Part shown: in pieces, positions 53,806-62,853 of the stretch
Layout: every line of letters starts with the position of its first letter
Numbering within the stretch: the first letter of the stretch is position 1
Assembly: GCA_021780935.1 (NCBI GenBank)
Contig: JAJXXT010000130.1
Span: forward strand, 31,294 to 95,293
Length of the DNA: 64,000 nucleotides
Direction of reading: 5' to 3'
Origin: Pseudomonadota bacterium
GTDB taxonomy: Bacteria > Pseudomonadota > Alphaproteobacteria > Acetobacterales > Acetobacteraceae
Made by a program: the position numbers and the translations under genes
Notes under the pieces: model-generated
Told to the model about the DNA's origin: nothing
Databases searched by the model: none
What the model saw: the letters and a program-made list of their open reading frames with translations, nothing else

Positions 53806-54944
53806 GATCGATCGATCCCTCCGTCTGCGCCCGTGCCCGGCGCGGCTTGAAGTTCGAGACGTTCGCCATCGACAAACAGGTGGACGCGCTCGGGGACGAA
53901 CCGCATGCCGATCCTGTCGCCTGCGCGAACGGATCGGCCGCGCCGCTCAAGAATCTTGATCTGTTGACCTCCGACGGCGGCGTAGATCAGCACGTCGTCG
54001 CCCGTGTCGTCCGTCTCCTGGACGACGCAGGGCACCATCGTGCCCGGCGCATCGTCACCCAGCGGCTCCCAGTCGATGTGCCGCGGGCGAATGCCCAGCA
54101 TCGCACGCCCGCCGGCCACGGGGCGAAGCGGACGCACATCCGCGATCCCAAGACCATCATTCAGCCGGCATTGCACGCTGTTCCCGGCGGGCGCCAGTGT
54201 CACCGGCAGCAGGTTCATCACCGGCGAGCCGACAAACCCTGCCACAAACAGATTGGCAGGCCGGTCGTAAATGCCCTCCGGCGTGTCCATCTGCGAGACG
54301 CTGCCCTGGTTCATCACCACCACACGGTCAGACAGCGCCATTGCCTCGCTCTGGTCGTGCGTCACATACATCGTCGTGATCGGCACTTCGCGATGCAGGC
54401 GCCGAATTTCGGTGCGCATCTGCAATCGTAGCTTGGCATCGAGGTTGGACAACGGTTCGTCCATCAGAAACAGCTTCGGCTTGCGGATCAGCGCCCGGCC
54501 GAGAGCCACACGCTGCTGCTGCCCGCCGGAAAGCTGGCGCGGATAACTGTCGAGCAGGGATGACAGACCCAGCAGCTCCGCCATCTGATTCACCTGCGTC
54601 ATGCGGTCCGATGCCGGAACGTGGTGCATGCGCAACGGAAACTCGAGGTTTCCGCGAACGGTCTTCGAGGGATAAAGCGCGTAATTCTGAAACACCATCG
54701 CCATGTCCCGCTCCCGCGGGTCGGCATAGGTGATCTCCCTTCCGTCCACCAGGATTCGTCCGCCGGAGGGCGGGATGGCACCCACGATCAGGCTCAGCAG
54801 CGTTGTCTTGCCGCAGCCGCTTGGCCCGAGAATTGTAATGAACTCCCGGTCCGCGATCGTAAGATCGAGCGGCCGCAGCGCCCTCACCTCTCCCTTGCGG
54901 GAGGCATAGGTCTTCTGAAGCTGCTGGAGGGTTATTTCTGCCAC
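53802..54944 (-). CDS. Sugar ABC transporter ATP-binding protein, UgpC/MsmK type
   Basis: This 380-residue ATPase has Walker A GPSGCGKTT, signature LSGGQQQR, Walker B LFLMDEPLSNLD, THDQSEA, and a TOBE/OB-fold regulatory domain from about residue 240. It is the ATPase of the importer encoded at 55–58 kb; because the sugar importer at 17–20 kb has none, it might serve both. Confidence 0.92.
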   Translation of the reverse strand: MAEITLQQLQKTYASRKGEVRALRPLDLTIADREFITILGPSGCGKTTLLSLIVGAIPPSGGRILVDGREITYADPRERDMAMVFQNYALYPSKTVRGNLEFPLRMHHVPASDRMTQVNQMAELLGLSSLLDSYPRQLSGGQQQRVALGRALIRKPKLFLMDEPLSNLDAKLRLQMRTEIRRLHREVPITTMYVTHDQSEAMALSDRVVVMNQGSVSQMDTPEGIYDRPANLFVAGFVGSPVMNLLPVTLAPAGNSVQCRLNDGLGIADVRPLRPVAGGRAMLGIRPRHIDWEPLGDDAPGTMVPCVVQETDDTGDDVLIYAAVGGQQIKILERRGRSVRAGDRIGMRFVPERVHLFVDGERLELQAAPGTGADGGIDRS

Positions 54945-54975
54945 GTTCCAGGTCTCCTCGCCGGCAGGTAATCGC

Positions 54976-55824
54976 TCAGTATTTCAGGGCGCCCTTCGTC
55001 AGCGCAGCGATGAAGTATCTCTGCAGAACGAGGAACACGACGGTGACGGGTATGCTCATGGCGATGGCCGTTGCGGTCAAGCCACTCCAGTTCGGCACGC
55101 CTTCCGAGAAATACGAAAAAATGCCGAGGGGCAGCGTCCGCATATCGGCCGACGAGATCATTGTCAGGGCGTAAAGATACTCATCCCACGAAAGAATGAA
55201 CGTGAAAATCGCGGTGGCGACGATTCCCGGCAGGGCAGGGGGGATGGCGATCTCGATAAAGGCACGCCACGGCCGCGCGCCGTCCAGCCGCGCCGACATT
55301 TCCATGTCCGTCGGGATACCGTCGAAGAAGCTCTTGAGGATCCAGATGTTCAGCGGCAGGCTGAAGGTCAGATACGCGGCGACCAGTGCCGCATAGGTGT
55401 CGAGCCAGCCGATGTCCTGCATCAGGATATAGAGCGGCACGAGAAAGTTGACCAATGGAAAAATGCTTTGCAGCAAAATTCCATAGAGAACTGCATTTTT
55501 CCCGACAAACCGGTAGCGCGAAAACCCATAGGCAGCCGGCACCGAAACGAGAAGCGACAGCACGACCGTGCAGCAGACCACGATCATACTGTTGACGAAG
55601 TACCGTGGGAAATTGGTGCCGGCCACGGGGTCTGCATGAAACAGCGCGGCGTAGTTGGCGAGCGACAGCGGGTCCGGCAGCAAGCTGAGCTGCTCGCGAT
55701 AGAGGGAGCGTTCCGGCTCCAGCGACGCGGTCAGCATCCACAGGAACGGCACCAGGGCAAAGGCCAGGAAGATCAGCAGCAGGACATTGGCCGGCAGCCG
55801 GCGGAAGAAGTGGCGCAATCTCAT
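54976..55824 (-). CDS. Sugar ABC transporter permease, MalG type
   Basis: This 282-residue permease has about six membrane segments and the EAA loop (SARLDGARPWRAFIEI, near residue 180). The C-terminal QRYFIAALTKGALKY end is typical of MalG-like permeases of CUT1 importers. It lies 31 bases upstream of the ATPase gene and two bases or fewer after the partner permease. Confidence 0.9.
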   Translation of the reverse strand: MRLRHFFRRLPANVLLLIFLAFALVPFLWMLTASLEPERSLYREQLSLLPDPLSLANYAALFHADPVAGTNFPRYFVNSMIVVCCTVVLSLLVSVPAAYGFSRYRFVGKNAVLYGILLQSIFPLVNFLVPLYILMQDIGWLDTYAALVAAYLTFSLPLNIWILKSFFDGIPTDMEMSARLDGARPWRAFIEIAIPPALPGIVATAIFTFILSWDEYLYALTMISSADMRTLPLGIFSYFSEGVPNWSGLTATAIAMSIPVTVVFLVLQRYFIAALTKGALKY

Positions 55825-55825
55825 G

Positions 55826-56761
55826 TCACGGGGTCCCGAGCCGGCCGCGGCCGATCACCCCGACATAGAGCACGACAAAAACCATCAGGAGCAGCATTAC
55901 CAGCACGGAGGCCGCGGCGGCGCCACCGAAATTCAGGTTTGTGAAGGCGGTGTTGTAGATGTAGTTGGAAACGATCTCCGTATGGTTCAGCGGTCCGCCG
56001 CTGGTCATGATGTAGGGGATCGTGAAGGTATTGAAGTTCTGCAGCGTGAGCACCACCGTCGTGATGATGATGGTCCGGCGCAGATAGGGAAGCTTTATTT
56101 CGAGAAAGATGCGGGTTCCTGCCGCACCATCCAGCCTTGCCGCCATCGTGGTGTGTTCCGGCACCGCCTGCAGTGCCGCCAGCAGCATGATCATGGCGAA
56201 GGGAAACGTCTTCCAGATATTCACCAGGATCACCGCGGGCAGCGCCATGCTCAGCGAGCTGAGCACCGATACCGGCGCGCTGAGCACGTGCCAGGAAAGC
56301 AGCAACTGGTTGATCAGACCGTATTCGCCCTGGTAGAGCCACAGCCAGGCGTAGCTCGCGATGACGTAGCCGACGATATACGGCATCATCAGCGCCGCGC
56401 GGATCGGCCCGCGGAACCATCCGAGGTTGTTCACCAGAATCGCCGCCGCCATTCCCAGCAGCACGTCAAAAACGGTGCTGCCGATCGTCCAGATCACCGT
56501 CACGCCGATAGAGTGCACGAAAACCGGGTCGTTCAGCACGATGCCGTAATTGCTCAGCCCGGCGAAATGCGTCTGCGTCGTATACGACGGCGTGGCGCGG
56601 AAACTCAGGTAGATACAGTAGACGAACGGATAGCTCATGACGGCCAGAATGACCGCGACCGCCGGCAGCACATAGGGAATGCCGGCGAGACGCTCTCGCA
56701 GCACGACACGACTGGGGATGGCTGATCCCGTGGGATCGGCGGCCGCTGTTGCAGCAGACAA
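55826..56761 (-). CDS. Sugar ABC transporter permease, MalF type
   Basis: This permease has about 311 residues, six membrane segments and the EAA loop (AARLDGAAGTRIFLEI, near residue 200). The most plausible start is a TTG at 56761 with GAGG five bases upstream; the open frame runs much further through the binding-protein gene in another phase, which is spurious. It would pair with the MalG-type permease. Confidence 0.85.
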   Translation of the reverse strand: MSAATAAADPTGSAIPSRVVLRERLAGIPYVLPAVAVILAVMSYPFVYCIYLSFRATPSYTTQTHFAGLSNYGIVLNDPVFVHSIGVTVIWTIGSTVFDVLLGMAAAILVNNLGWFRGPIRAALMMPYIVGYVIASYAWLWLYQGEYGLINQLLLSWHVLSAPVSVLSSLSMALPAVILVNIWKTFPFAMIMLLAALQAVPEHTTMAARLDGAAGTRIFLEIKLPYLRRTIIITTVVLTLQNFNTFTIPYIMTSGGPLNHTEIVSNYIYNTAFTNLNFGGAAAASVLVMLLLMVFVVLYVGVIGRGRLGTP

Positions 56762-56823
56762 GGGCACCTCGCGCGGGTTCAGACGGGATGCGGCTCCATC
56801 GCAGGTGCCGCATCCCCCGATGA

Positions 56824-58200
56824 TCAGGCCATGATGCGGCGAACCTGGTCCGCGGCATTCTTCGCCGCCACCTTCGGTGTCGCCGCCCCGGTGAGCACCT
56901 GCTGGATCATGGTCGGAATGACCGTGTTCCAGATCTGCGCGCCCTGCGGAACGAGCGGAACATTGACGCCGTAGGGCAGCATCTGGAACACGATGTCGTT
57001 GAACGGCAGTTCCTTCGCCGCAAATTTCGAATAGGCCGAGGCGCGCGCGGACGCCGTGGAAGCTTCCGACCCGCCACCAAAGGCCAGCCGCACATTCCAG
57101 TACGACGCCAGGTAGGAGCGGATAACAGCGACCGCCGCTTCCTTGTTCTTTGTGGACTTGCGGATGTGGAAATTCGAACCACCCAGAACCACGGCGCGGC
57201 GAACGGAGCCCATGGGGATCATCGCGCCGCCCATCTCCAAGTCCGGCTTGACCTGCTTCACCTGCTGCGGAAACGACGGATGGTCGATGCACATCGCCAT
57301 TTTTCCATCGAGGAACAGCGTCTCCACGCCCGACTCATTATCGCTGAGCGCCGAGGGCTGAACGCTTTTGTCGACGCGGTACATCTGGCGATACAGTTCC
57401 AGGGCCTGAACAACGCCATCATCGCCGATCCCGATCTTCCGCCAGGTCGGGTGGTCACTTAACTCGTCGAAGATCTGCCCGCCATAAGACCACGCCATCG
57501 GCATGAAACGGTAGGACGTGTTGCCGTTGGTCTGCTGCGCGCACATGCCGTAGCCATAGGCACCGGTCTTGTCGTGAATGATCTTCGAGAACGACACCAT
57601 CTCCGCCCAGGTTGCCGGCGGCTTCTCGGGATCCAGCCCCGCCTTCCTGAACAGCGCCTTGTTGTAAAGAAAAAACATCACTTCGTTGTTCGACGGAATG
57701 CCGTAGATCGTACCCTCTGAAGCGCCGTGAACACGGTCACTCAGGAGCGCGCCCGGCAGGAACTGGCTGAACGGCATCCCCAGTTCATTTTCGGTGATCG
57801 GCGCGCATTGTCCCGAACCCACCAGCTGCGGCGACCACTGAATGGCGCAGCGCGTGAGATCGGGCGGCCCGCCGGCACGCCAGGCCACGGTGAGCTTCGG
57901 AAGCAAATCCGTATAGCCGAACATCGAAGACGAAAGGTGGAGATTGGGGTAACGGGCGGGAAGATATTTCTTCCAGAAGGCGGCCTGCGCCACCTCGCCG
58001 GGCACGTACGGCGCATCCGACCAGTCCCAGGCAACAAGATCGCCCCTGATCGACGCCGCGTCGGGCGCCGGGCCGGATGGCGGCCCGAAGGTCGTGGCCG
58101 CAAAACTGCGTGAGAGCGGAAGACTTCCCAACGCCAGCCCGGCTGACCCCAGCCCTGCGCCCTTGAGGGCTTGTCGACGTGAATATTTCGTGTTCAGCAT
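56824..58200 (-). CDS. Sugar ABC transporter binding protein, Tat-exported
   Basis: This 458-residue family 1 binding protein has a clear twin-arginine signal (SRRQALKGAGLG, then a hydrophobic core and SFA cleavage near residue 34). The mature part has the PPATWAEMVSFSKII helix and other family 1 hallmarks. It is the first gene of the leftward importer operon and divergent from another dehydratase-like gene, with a palindromic site between them. Confidence 0.9.
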   Translation of the reverse strand: MLNTKYSRRQALKGAGLGSAGLALGSLPLSRSFAATTFGPPSGPAPDAASIRGDLVAWDWSDAPYVPGEVAQAAFWKKYLPARYPNLHLSSSMFGYTDLLPKLTVAWRAGGPPDLTRCAIQWSPQLVGSGQCAPITENELGMPFSQFLPGALLSDRVHGASEGTIYGIPSNNEVMFFLYNKALFRKAGLDPEKPPATWAEMVSFSKIIHDKTGAYGYGMCAQQTNGNTSYRFMPMAWSYGGQIFDELSDHPTWRKIGIGDDGVVQALELYRQMYRVDKSVQPSALSDNESGVETLFLDGKMAMCIDHPSFPQQVKQVKPDLEMGGAMIPMGSVRRAVVLGGSNFHIRKSTKNKEAAVAVIRSYLASYWNVRLAFGGGSEASTASARASAYSKFAAKELPFNDIVFQMLPYGVNVPLVPQGAQIWNTVIPTMIQQVLTGAATPKVAAKNAADQVRRIMA

Positions 58201-58294
58201 CTCTTGGACTCCCGTGTGATTTTGTCATCAGTCATGGAGGAGACGGTGACTCTGTTGATTGCTGTCGAGCCTACGGCATCCGCCGCCTCTTGCC

Positions 58295-58309
58295 AATATG
58301 CTCGATATT
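58295..58309. promoter_or_regulatory. Putative operator: AATAT-N5-ATATT inverted repeat
   Basis: A perfect 5-bp inverted repeat with five-base spacer (GCTCG) lies in the 149-bp gap between the divergent binding-protein and dehydratase genes. It is AT-rich against a GC-rich background, as operators often are. It may bind the IclR protein encoded nearby or another regulator; no proof is visible. Confidence 0.45.
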
Positions 58310-58349
58310 ACAAGGGCCGCGGTCACAGCGTTTTTTTGGGGTGAAAACA

Positions 58350-59528
58350 ATGAAGATCACTGGCTACAGGACTTTCCTGGTCGATGCTCACCGGACGAAC
58401 TTCATCTTCGTCAAGCTGCAGACCGATAGCGGCTACGAGGGTCTCGGTGAGGCGACCGTGGAGTGGAACGAGAGGGCGGTCATCGCGGCGATCGAGGAGC
58501 TTGGCGAATTTCTGATCGGAAAAGATCCTTTTCAGACCGACTATCTTATCCAGACCATGCATCGGAACTCCTACTGGCGCACCGGCGTCATTCTGCGCAG
58601 CGCTCTGAGCGGCATCGAGGCCGCGCTGCTCGACATCAAGGGCAAGGCGCTGGGCGTGCCGGTCTATGAGTTGCTCGGCGGCAAGCACCGCGATGTCGTG
58701 ACATGCTATGGGAATGGCTGGTTCTCCGGCGCGGTGACCGCGGCCGATTTTGCGCGCAAGGCCAGCGAAGCCGTGGCCATGGGCTTCAAGGCGCTCAAAT
58801 GGGACCCGTTCGGCGCGGCCTATCTTGAAATGGACCGTGCCGCGCGGCATCGGGCGATCGAAATAGTCGAGGCGGTGCGTGGTGCGGTGGGACCCGGCGT
58901 GGATCTGATGGTCGAGGTGCATGGCCGCCTGAACGTTCCAACCGCAATCGCCATGGCACGTGAACTGGCGAAGTTCGATCCGCGATGGTTTGAGGAACCG
59001 GTGCCGCCGGAAAGCATCGACGCACTGGCGGATGTTCGCGCCAACAGTCCGATTCCCATTGCGACCGGCGAGCGCTATTTCGAGCCGGAACGTTTCATGG
59101 AACTGATCTATAAGCGCGCGGCAGACATTCTGCAGCCGGATGTCGGGCATGTCGGGGGAATGCTCGAGGCGCAGAAAATCGCTGCCATGGCGCATGCACG
59201 CTTCCTCCCGATCGCCCCGCACAATCCAACGGGACCGGTGATGAATGCGATGACGATGCAGGTCGCGGCCACCATTCCGAATTTCTGCATACTCGAAACG
59301 ATTGCCGTCGACGTCCCGTGGCGGCGCGAAATCGTTCAGGAGTCGCTGGCCTTCACCAACAGCGAGATCCGTATCCCCAACACGCCGGGCCTGGGCCTCG
59401 AACTGAACGAGGAGGCTTGCGCCCGCTATCCCTATAAGCGGCATCCGATCGAGCAGTTCGCCGAAGACGCGGCCCGCTCCCGCCCCGAGGGATCGATACC
59501 GTTCGTCAAATCCGCCGGCAAAACCTAG
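58350..59528 (+). CDS. Galactonate dehydratase-like enzyme (enolase superfamily)
   Basis: This 392-residue enzyme has Lys150 in LKWDPFG, metal ligands Glu189 (His191 follows), Glu215 and Glu241, Asp264 in PDVGHVGG, His291 in APHNPTGP and Glu316. The pattern is close to the 52.6-kb paralogue but with glutamate instead of aspartate as first ligand. It is divergent from the sugar-importer operon and convergent with another paralogue, sharing four bases (CTAG) with it at the stop. ATG 58350 follows a weak GGGGTG element. Confidence 0.88.
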   Translation: MKITGYRTFLVDAHRTNFIFVKLQTDSGYEGLGEATVEWNERAVIAAIEELGEFLIGKDPFQTDYLIQTMHRNSYWRTGVILRSALSGIEAALLDIKGKALGVPVYELLGGKHRDVVTCYGNGWFSGAVTAADFARKASEAVAMGFKALKWDPFGAAYLEMDRAARHRAIEIVEAVRGAVGPGVDLMVEVHGRLNVPTAIAMARELAKFDPRWFEEPVPPESIDALADVRANSPIPIATGERYFEPERFMELIYKRAADILQPDVGHVGGMLEAQKIAAMAHARFLPIAPHNPTGPVMNAMTMQVAATIPNFCILETIAVDVPWRREIVQESLAFTNSEIRIPNTPGLGLELNEEACARYPYKRHPIEQFAEDAARSRPEGSIPFVKSAGKT

Positions 59529-60697
59529 GGGTTTTCGCCAAAATAGCTGGAACCCGGCAGCAGATGCGCGCGAGCGACATCTTCGTCGAGTTCCAGCCCA
59601 TGGCCAGGCCGGTCGTCGAGCGTGATGTAGCCGTCACGCAGCACCTTGCCGCCGCGAACCAGGTCGTTCCACCACGGCACGTCGTGCGCGTGGTACTCCA
59701 TGACCAGGAAATTATTCATCGCGGCACAGACATGCGCGCCGGCGGCCGTACCGATCGGGCTCGCCACGTTATGCGGCGCAATCGGGATGTAATAGAGGTC
59801 GGCGTGATCCGCGACCTTCTTGGCCTCCAGCAAGCCGCCCATCTTGGGAATGTCGGGCGCGATGATCCGCGCTGCCTGCTTTTCGATCAGCTCGCGGTAG
59901 CCGTGCTTGCGGTAGAGATTCTCGCCGGTGCAGATCGGCGTCCGTGTCGAATGCGTGACGTGCCGCTGCGCCTCGATGTTCTCGGGCGGCACCGGGTCCT
60001 CAAGCCAAAGCAGGTCGAACGGCTCCAGCGCCTGGGCCAGGCGAATGGCGTCGTTGACGTTGAACTTCCAGTGCGCGTCCATCGCCACCATGATCTCGGG
60101 GCCGACCGCACCGCGCACCGCGGCCACGACATCAACCATCCAGGCCAGCTCACGCGAGCCGATGACGCGGTTGAACGGCTCGAACCAGCGTCGGCGCGGA
60201 TGCGGATCATCCGTGACGTCGAGCGTGTGCGGGTTCGGCGTATCGAGATCGAATTTGATCGCCGTGAACCCCTCCGCCACCACCTCGCGCGCTTTGGCCG
60301 CGTAGTCCGCGGGGGCGGGCGTCGCACCGGCGTGGCAATCCGCGTAGATGCGGATCCGGTCGCGAAACCGCCCGCCGAACAAGGTTGAAATCGGCACGCC
60401 GAGCGAGCGCCCCAGCAGGTCCCAAAGCGCGATCTCGATGCCGCTGATGGCGGTCACGGTGGCTCCCGCCTGCGAGCCTTCGCCCGAAAGGCAGCGGAGC
60501 ATGATATCCACCAGCCGCACGATGTTGCGCGGGTCCTCGCCAAGCAGCACCTTCTTGGCTTGATGCACCAGCTCGGCCACCCCGGCGCCCCAATAGGCCT
60601 CGCCCAGCCCGCTCACGCCGGCATCGGTCTGCACGCGCACCAGCACCCAGGGGAAATTTCCTGCGATGACGGCGGTGGAAATGTTGGTGATTTTCAT
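59525..60697 (-). CDS. Acid-sugar dehydratase-like enzyme, gluconate dehydratase type (enolase superfamily)
   Basis: This 390-residue enzyme has Lys148 and Asp150 in IKFDLD, metal ligands Asp207 (His209 follows), Glu233 and Glu259, Asp282 in PDIPKMGG, His309 in APHNVASP and Glu334. An inserted loop rich in Pro and Arg (DDPHPRRRWFEP, near residue 165) differs from the other paralogues. It follows the next paralogue on the minus strand by 68 bases, suggesting one operon. Confidence 0.88.
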   Translation of the reverse strand: MKITNISTAVIAGNFPWVLVRVQTDAGVSGLGEAYWGAGVAELVHQAKKVLLGEDPRNIVRLVDIMLRCLSGEGSQAGATVTAISGIEIALWDLLGRSLGVPISTLFGGRFRDRIRIYADCHAGATPAPADYAAKAREVVAEGFTAIKFDLDTPNPHTLDVTDDPHPRRRWFEPFNRVIGSRELAWMVDVVAAVRGAVGPEIMVAMDAHWKFNVNDAIRLAQALEPFDLLWLEDPVPPENIEAQRHVTHSTRTPICTGENLYRKHGYRELIEKQAARIIAPDIPKMGGLLEAKKVADHADLYYIPIAPHNVASPIGTAAGAHVCAAMNNFLVMEYHAHDVPWWNDLVRGGKVLRDGYITLDDRPGHGLELDEDVARAHLLPGSSYFGENP

Positions 60698-60765
60698 AAC
60701 GGTTCCGTGGCGGAATGATTGTCTGACAAGAGGGCGTTACATTCGCGGCAGTCTCATCGCGCCGG

Positions 60766-61959
60766 TCAGTCGAAAAACCCGGCATCCTCCTCGGCGAGAT
60801 ATCGCCGGGCGCGCTCGGGCACGATCTCCACACCCATCCCCGGACGATCCCAGACCTCGATCAGCCCGCCCTTCACGATCGGGTCGGGCAGGCCATCGAC
60901 GATGTCGTACCACCACTCCGGATTGCCCGATGGAAACTCAAACGCAATGAAATTGTCCGGTAGTGTGGCACAAACCTGAACCAGAGCGGCGAGCCCCAGC
61001 AGCCCGTTGCCGGTGCCGTGCGGCGCGATCAGCACACCGTGCAGGGCCGCGAACTCGGCGATCCATTTCAGCTCCGCGATGCCGCCGACGTCGCACGGAT
61101 CGGGGCCGACGATCCGCACCGCCTTGCGTTCAATCAGTTCCTTGAAATTCTGTCGCAGATAGATCTGTTCGCCGGTGTGGATGGGGGTCGTCGTCGAGCG
61201 CGTGAGTTCGCGGTAAACATCGGCGTTGACATAGGGAATATAGTCGCCGGTCAGCATGTCTTCGAGCCAGGCGATGTTGTGCGGCTCAACCGCCCGCGCG
61301 AAGCGGATAGCGTCGGGCAGGGTCCAGCCGGGGCCGCAATCGAGCGCCAGCGCCACCTTGTCGCCCAGAACCTCCCGCATCGCCGCCACGCAGTCGAGGA
61401 CGTGGTTCATACCGCGTTCGGTCATCGGCCCGCTGTCCGGCCAGCCGTGAAACGGGTTCTGCTGTGGTGTGCCGAGATAAAATCCCGGCTCGCGCTTCAT
61501 CGGCGAATGAAACGCCACCGCCTGCTTGACCAGCGTGAAGCCGTGCGGCAGCGCCATCATCCGCCGGCAATCCTCGGCATAATGCTGGGGCGTGACACCG
61601 GGCAGCGGCGCGCGCAGCGAACCGTTATAGGTGCGGACCTGGTCGCGCACCTTGCCGCCGAGCAGCTTGTGGACCGGCAGGCCCGCCGCCTTGCCGGCCA
61701 GATCCCAGAGCGCGGTCTCGATCACGCTCACCGCCGATCCCCAGGGCTTGAAGGCACCGCGATGGCGAATGCGGCGGACCACGTTCTCCACCAGTGTCGG
61801 GTCCTGCCCGATCACCGCCTCGCGCAGGCCCAGGATGTGGGGTTTCAGATACGGCTTGAAGGTCTCCACCTGCGCGTAGCCGGACAAGCCTTCGTCGGTG
61901 GCGATCCGCACGACCGGGCTGCGACCGATGACGGCACATTTGAGATCGGTGATGCGCAT
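60766..61959 (-). CDS. Divergent enolase-superfamily enzyme
   Basis: This 397-residue enzyme has Lys145, Asp207, Glu233, Glu264, Asp287, His314 in APHGTG and Glu341. Unlike the other paralogues, the histidine two residues after the first metal ligand is replaced by glycine (Asp207-Cys-Gly), so the chemistry or substrate probably differs. A loop with GWPDSGPMTE near residue 172 is also unusual. It follows the IclR gene by 10 bases, and its expression is likely linked to that regulator. Confidence 0.85.
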   Translation of the reverse strand: MRITDLKCAVIGRSPVVRIATDEGLSGYAQVETFKPYLKPHILGLREAVIGQDPTLVENVVRRIRHRGAFKPWGSAVSVIETALWDLAGKAAGLPVHKLLGGKVRDQVRTYNGSLRAPLPGVTPQHYAEDCRRMMALPHGFTLVKQAVAFHSPMKREPGFYLGTPQQNPFHGWPDSGPMTERGMNHVLDCVAAMREVLGDKVALALDCGPGWTLPDAIRFARAVEPHNIAWLEDMLTGDYIPYVNADVYRELTRSTTTPIHTGEQIYLRQNFKELIERKAVRIVGPDPCDVGGIAELKWIAEFAALHGVLIAPHGTGNGLLGLAALVQVCATLPDNFIAFEFPSGNPEWWYDIVDGLPDPIVKGGLIEVWDRPGMGVEIVPERARRYLAEEDAGFFD

Positions 61960-61969
61960 GCAATTTTCC

Positions 61970-62728
61970 TCAGGCAACAACACGCCGCATATCGGCCGCC
62001 ACCCGGCGTACCGCGGCACGAAAGAACGCCATCTCCGCCTGGCTGCGATCGGCGAGATGGGCGATGCTCATGGCGCCCAGAACATGGCCGGAGGCGTCGC
62101 GCACGGGGGCGGCCACCGCGCGCACGCTGGTGCTGTATTCACCTCGATCCTCAGCCCACCCGAACCGGCGCACCCGCCCAAGCTCCGCCCGAAGGGCGGT
62201 GGGGTCCGTCACGGTCTTCTCGGTGCAGAAACGTAACGGTTTGGCCAGCACCCGTTGGCGCTCGTCCTCGGGCATGAACGCCAGCAGCACCTTGCTCGCG
62301 GCGCCGGCATGGAGCGGAAAATACTCGCCGATCGAGGCCGCCAGCGCCATCGGCGACGTGCCCTGCGCCGTCGCGACACACAGCGCCTCGTCGTTGTCGC
62401 GCACCGACAGTTTGACGGTTTCCCCGGTTTCAGCGGCCAGGCCATTGAGCATCGCCTGCTCGGCGGGGCTTAGCGCCTGCCAGGGGCTGGCGCTCGGCAC
62501 CGCCGCCGCAAGGGCCAGCAGCCTCGGGCCCAACGTATAGAGTCCGCCGCTGCGGCGGGCAGCGATGTCGTGGGCAACGAGCGTGTTGAGAATACGATAG
62601 ACCGTGCTGCGGGAAGCGCGGGTGTTGGCCGCCAGTTCACGGATTCCCTGCGGTGCCCCGGCACGCTGCAGACACCCCAGCATTTCCATCATGCGGTCGA
62701 TGACAGGTACTCGATGGACGACTTCCAT
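61970..62728 (-). CDS. IclR-family transcriptional regulator
   Basis: This 252-residue regulator has an N-terminal winged helix-turn-helix (GIRELAANTRASRSTVYRIL, then LYTLG) and a C-terminal GAF-like effector domain with the typical LHAGAASKVLLAFMP and AAPVRDASGHVLGAMSI segments. IclR proteins often control aromatic or sugar-acid catabolism. It is divergent from the RraA-like gene and precedes two enolase-superfamily genes on the same strand. Confidence 0.92.
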   Translation of the reverse strand: MEVVHRVPVIDRMMEMLGCLQRAGAPQGIRELAANTRASRSTVYRILNTLVAHDIAARRSGGLYTLGPRLLALAAAVPSASPWQALSPAEQAMLNGLAAETGETVKLSVRDNDEALCVATAQGTSPMALAASIGEYFPLHAGAASKVLLAFMPEDERQRVLAKPLRFCTEKTVTDPTALRAELGRVRRFGWAEDRGEYSTSVRAVAAPVRDASGHVLGAMSIAHLADRSQAEMAFFRAAVRRVAADMRRVVA

Positions 62729-62804
62729 CAGACGATCCCGTGGAGGTTTCCCCGCCCGCTTGACGCTGGCTTAGAGCCATTCGTATCCTCGTCAAACAAG
62801 AACT

Positions 62805-62828
62805 GCAAGTCTTCAAATAAGAACTTGC
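62805..62828. promoter_or_regulatory. Putative IclR operator: GCAAGT/ACTTGC inverted repeat
   Basis: GCAAGT at 62805–62810 faces ACTTGC at 62823–62828 across a 12-base AT-rich centre; with CTT and AAGA next to them the arms extend to nine bases with one unpaired base. AAGAACT also occurs twice as a direct repeat around it. It lies in the 125-bp gap between the divergent IclR and RraA-like genes. Confidence 0.6.
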
Positions 62829-62853
62829 GTACGCAGCAGCGGGAGAGCGGCGA

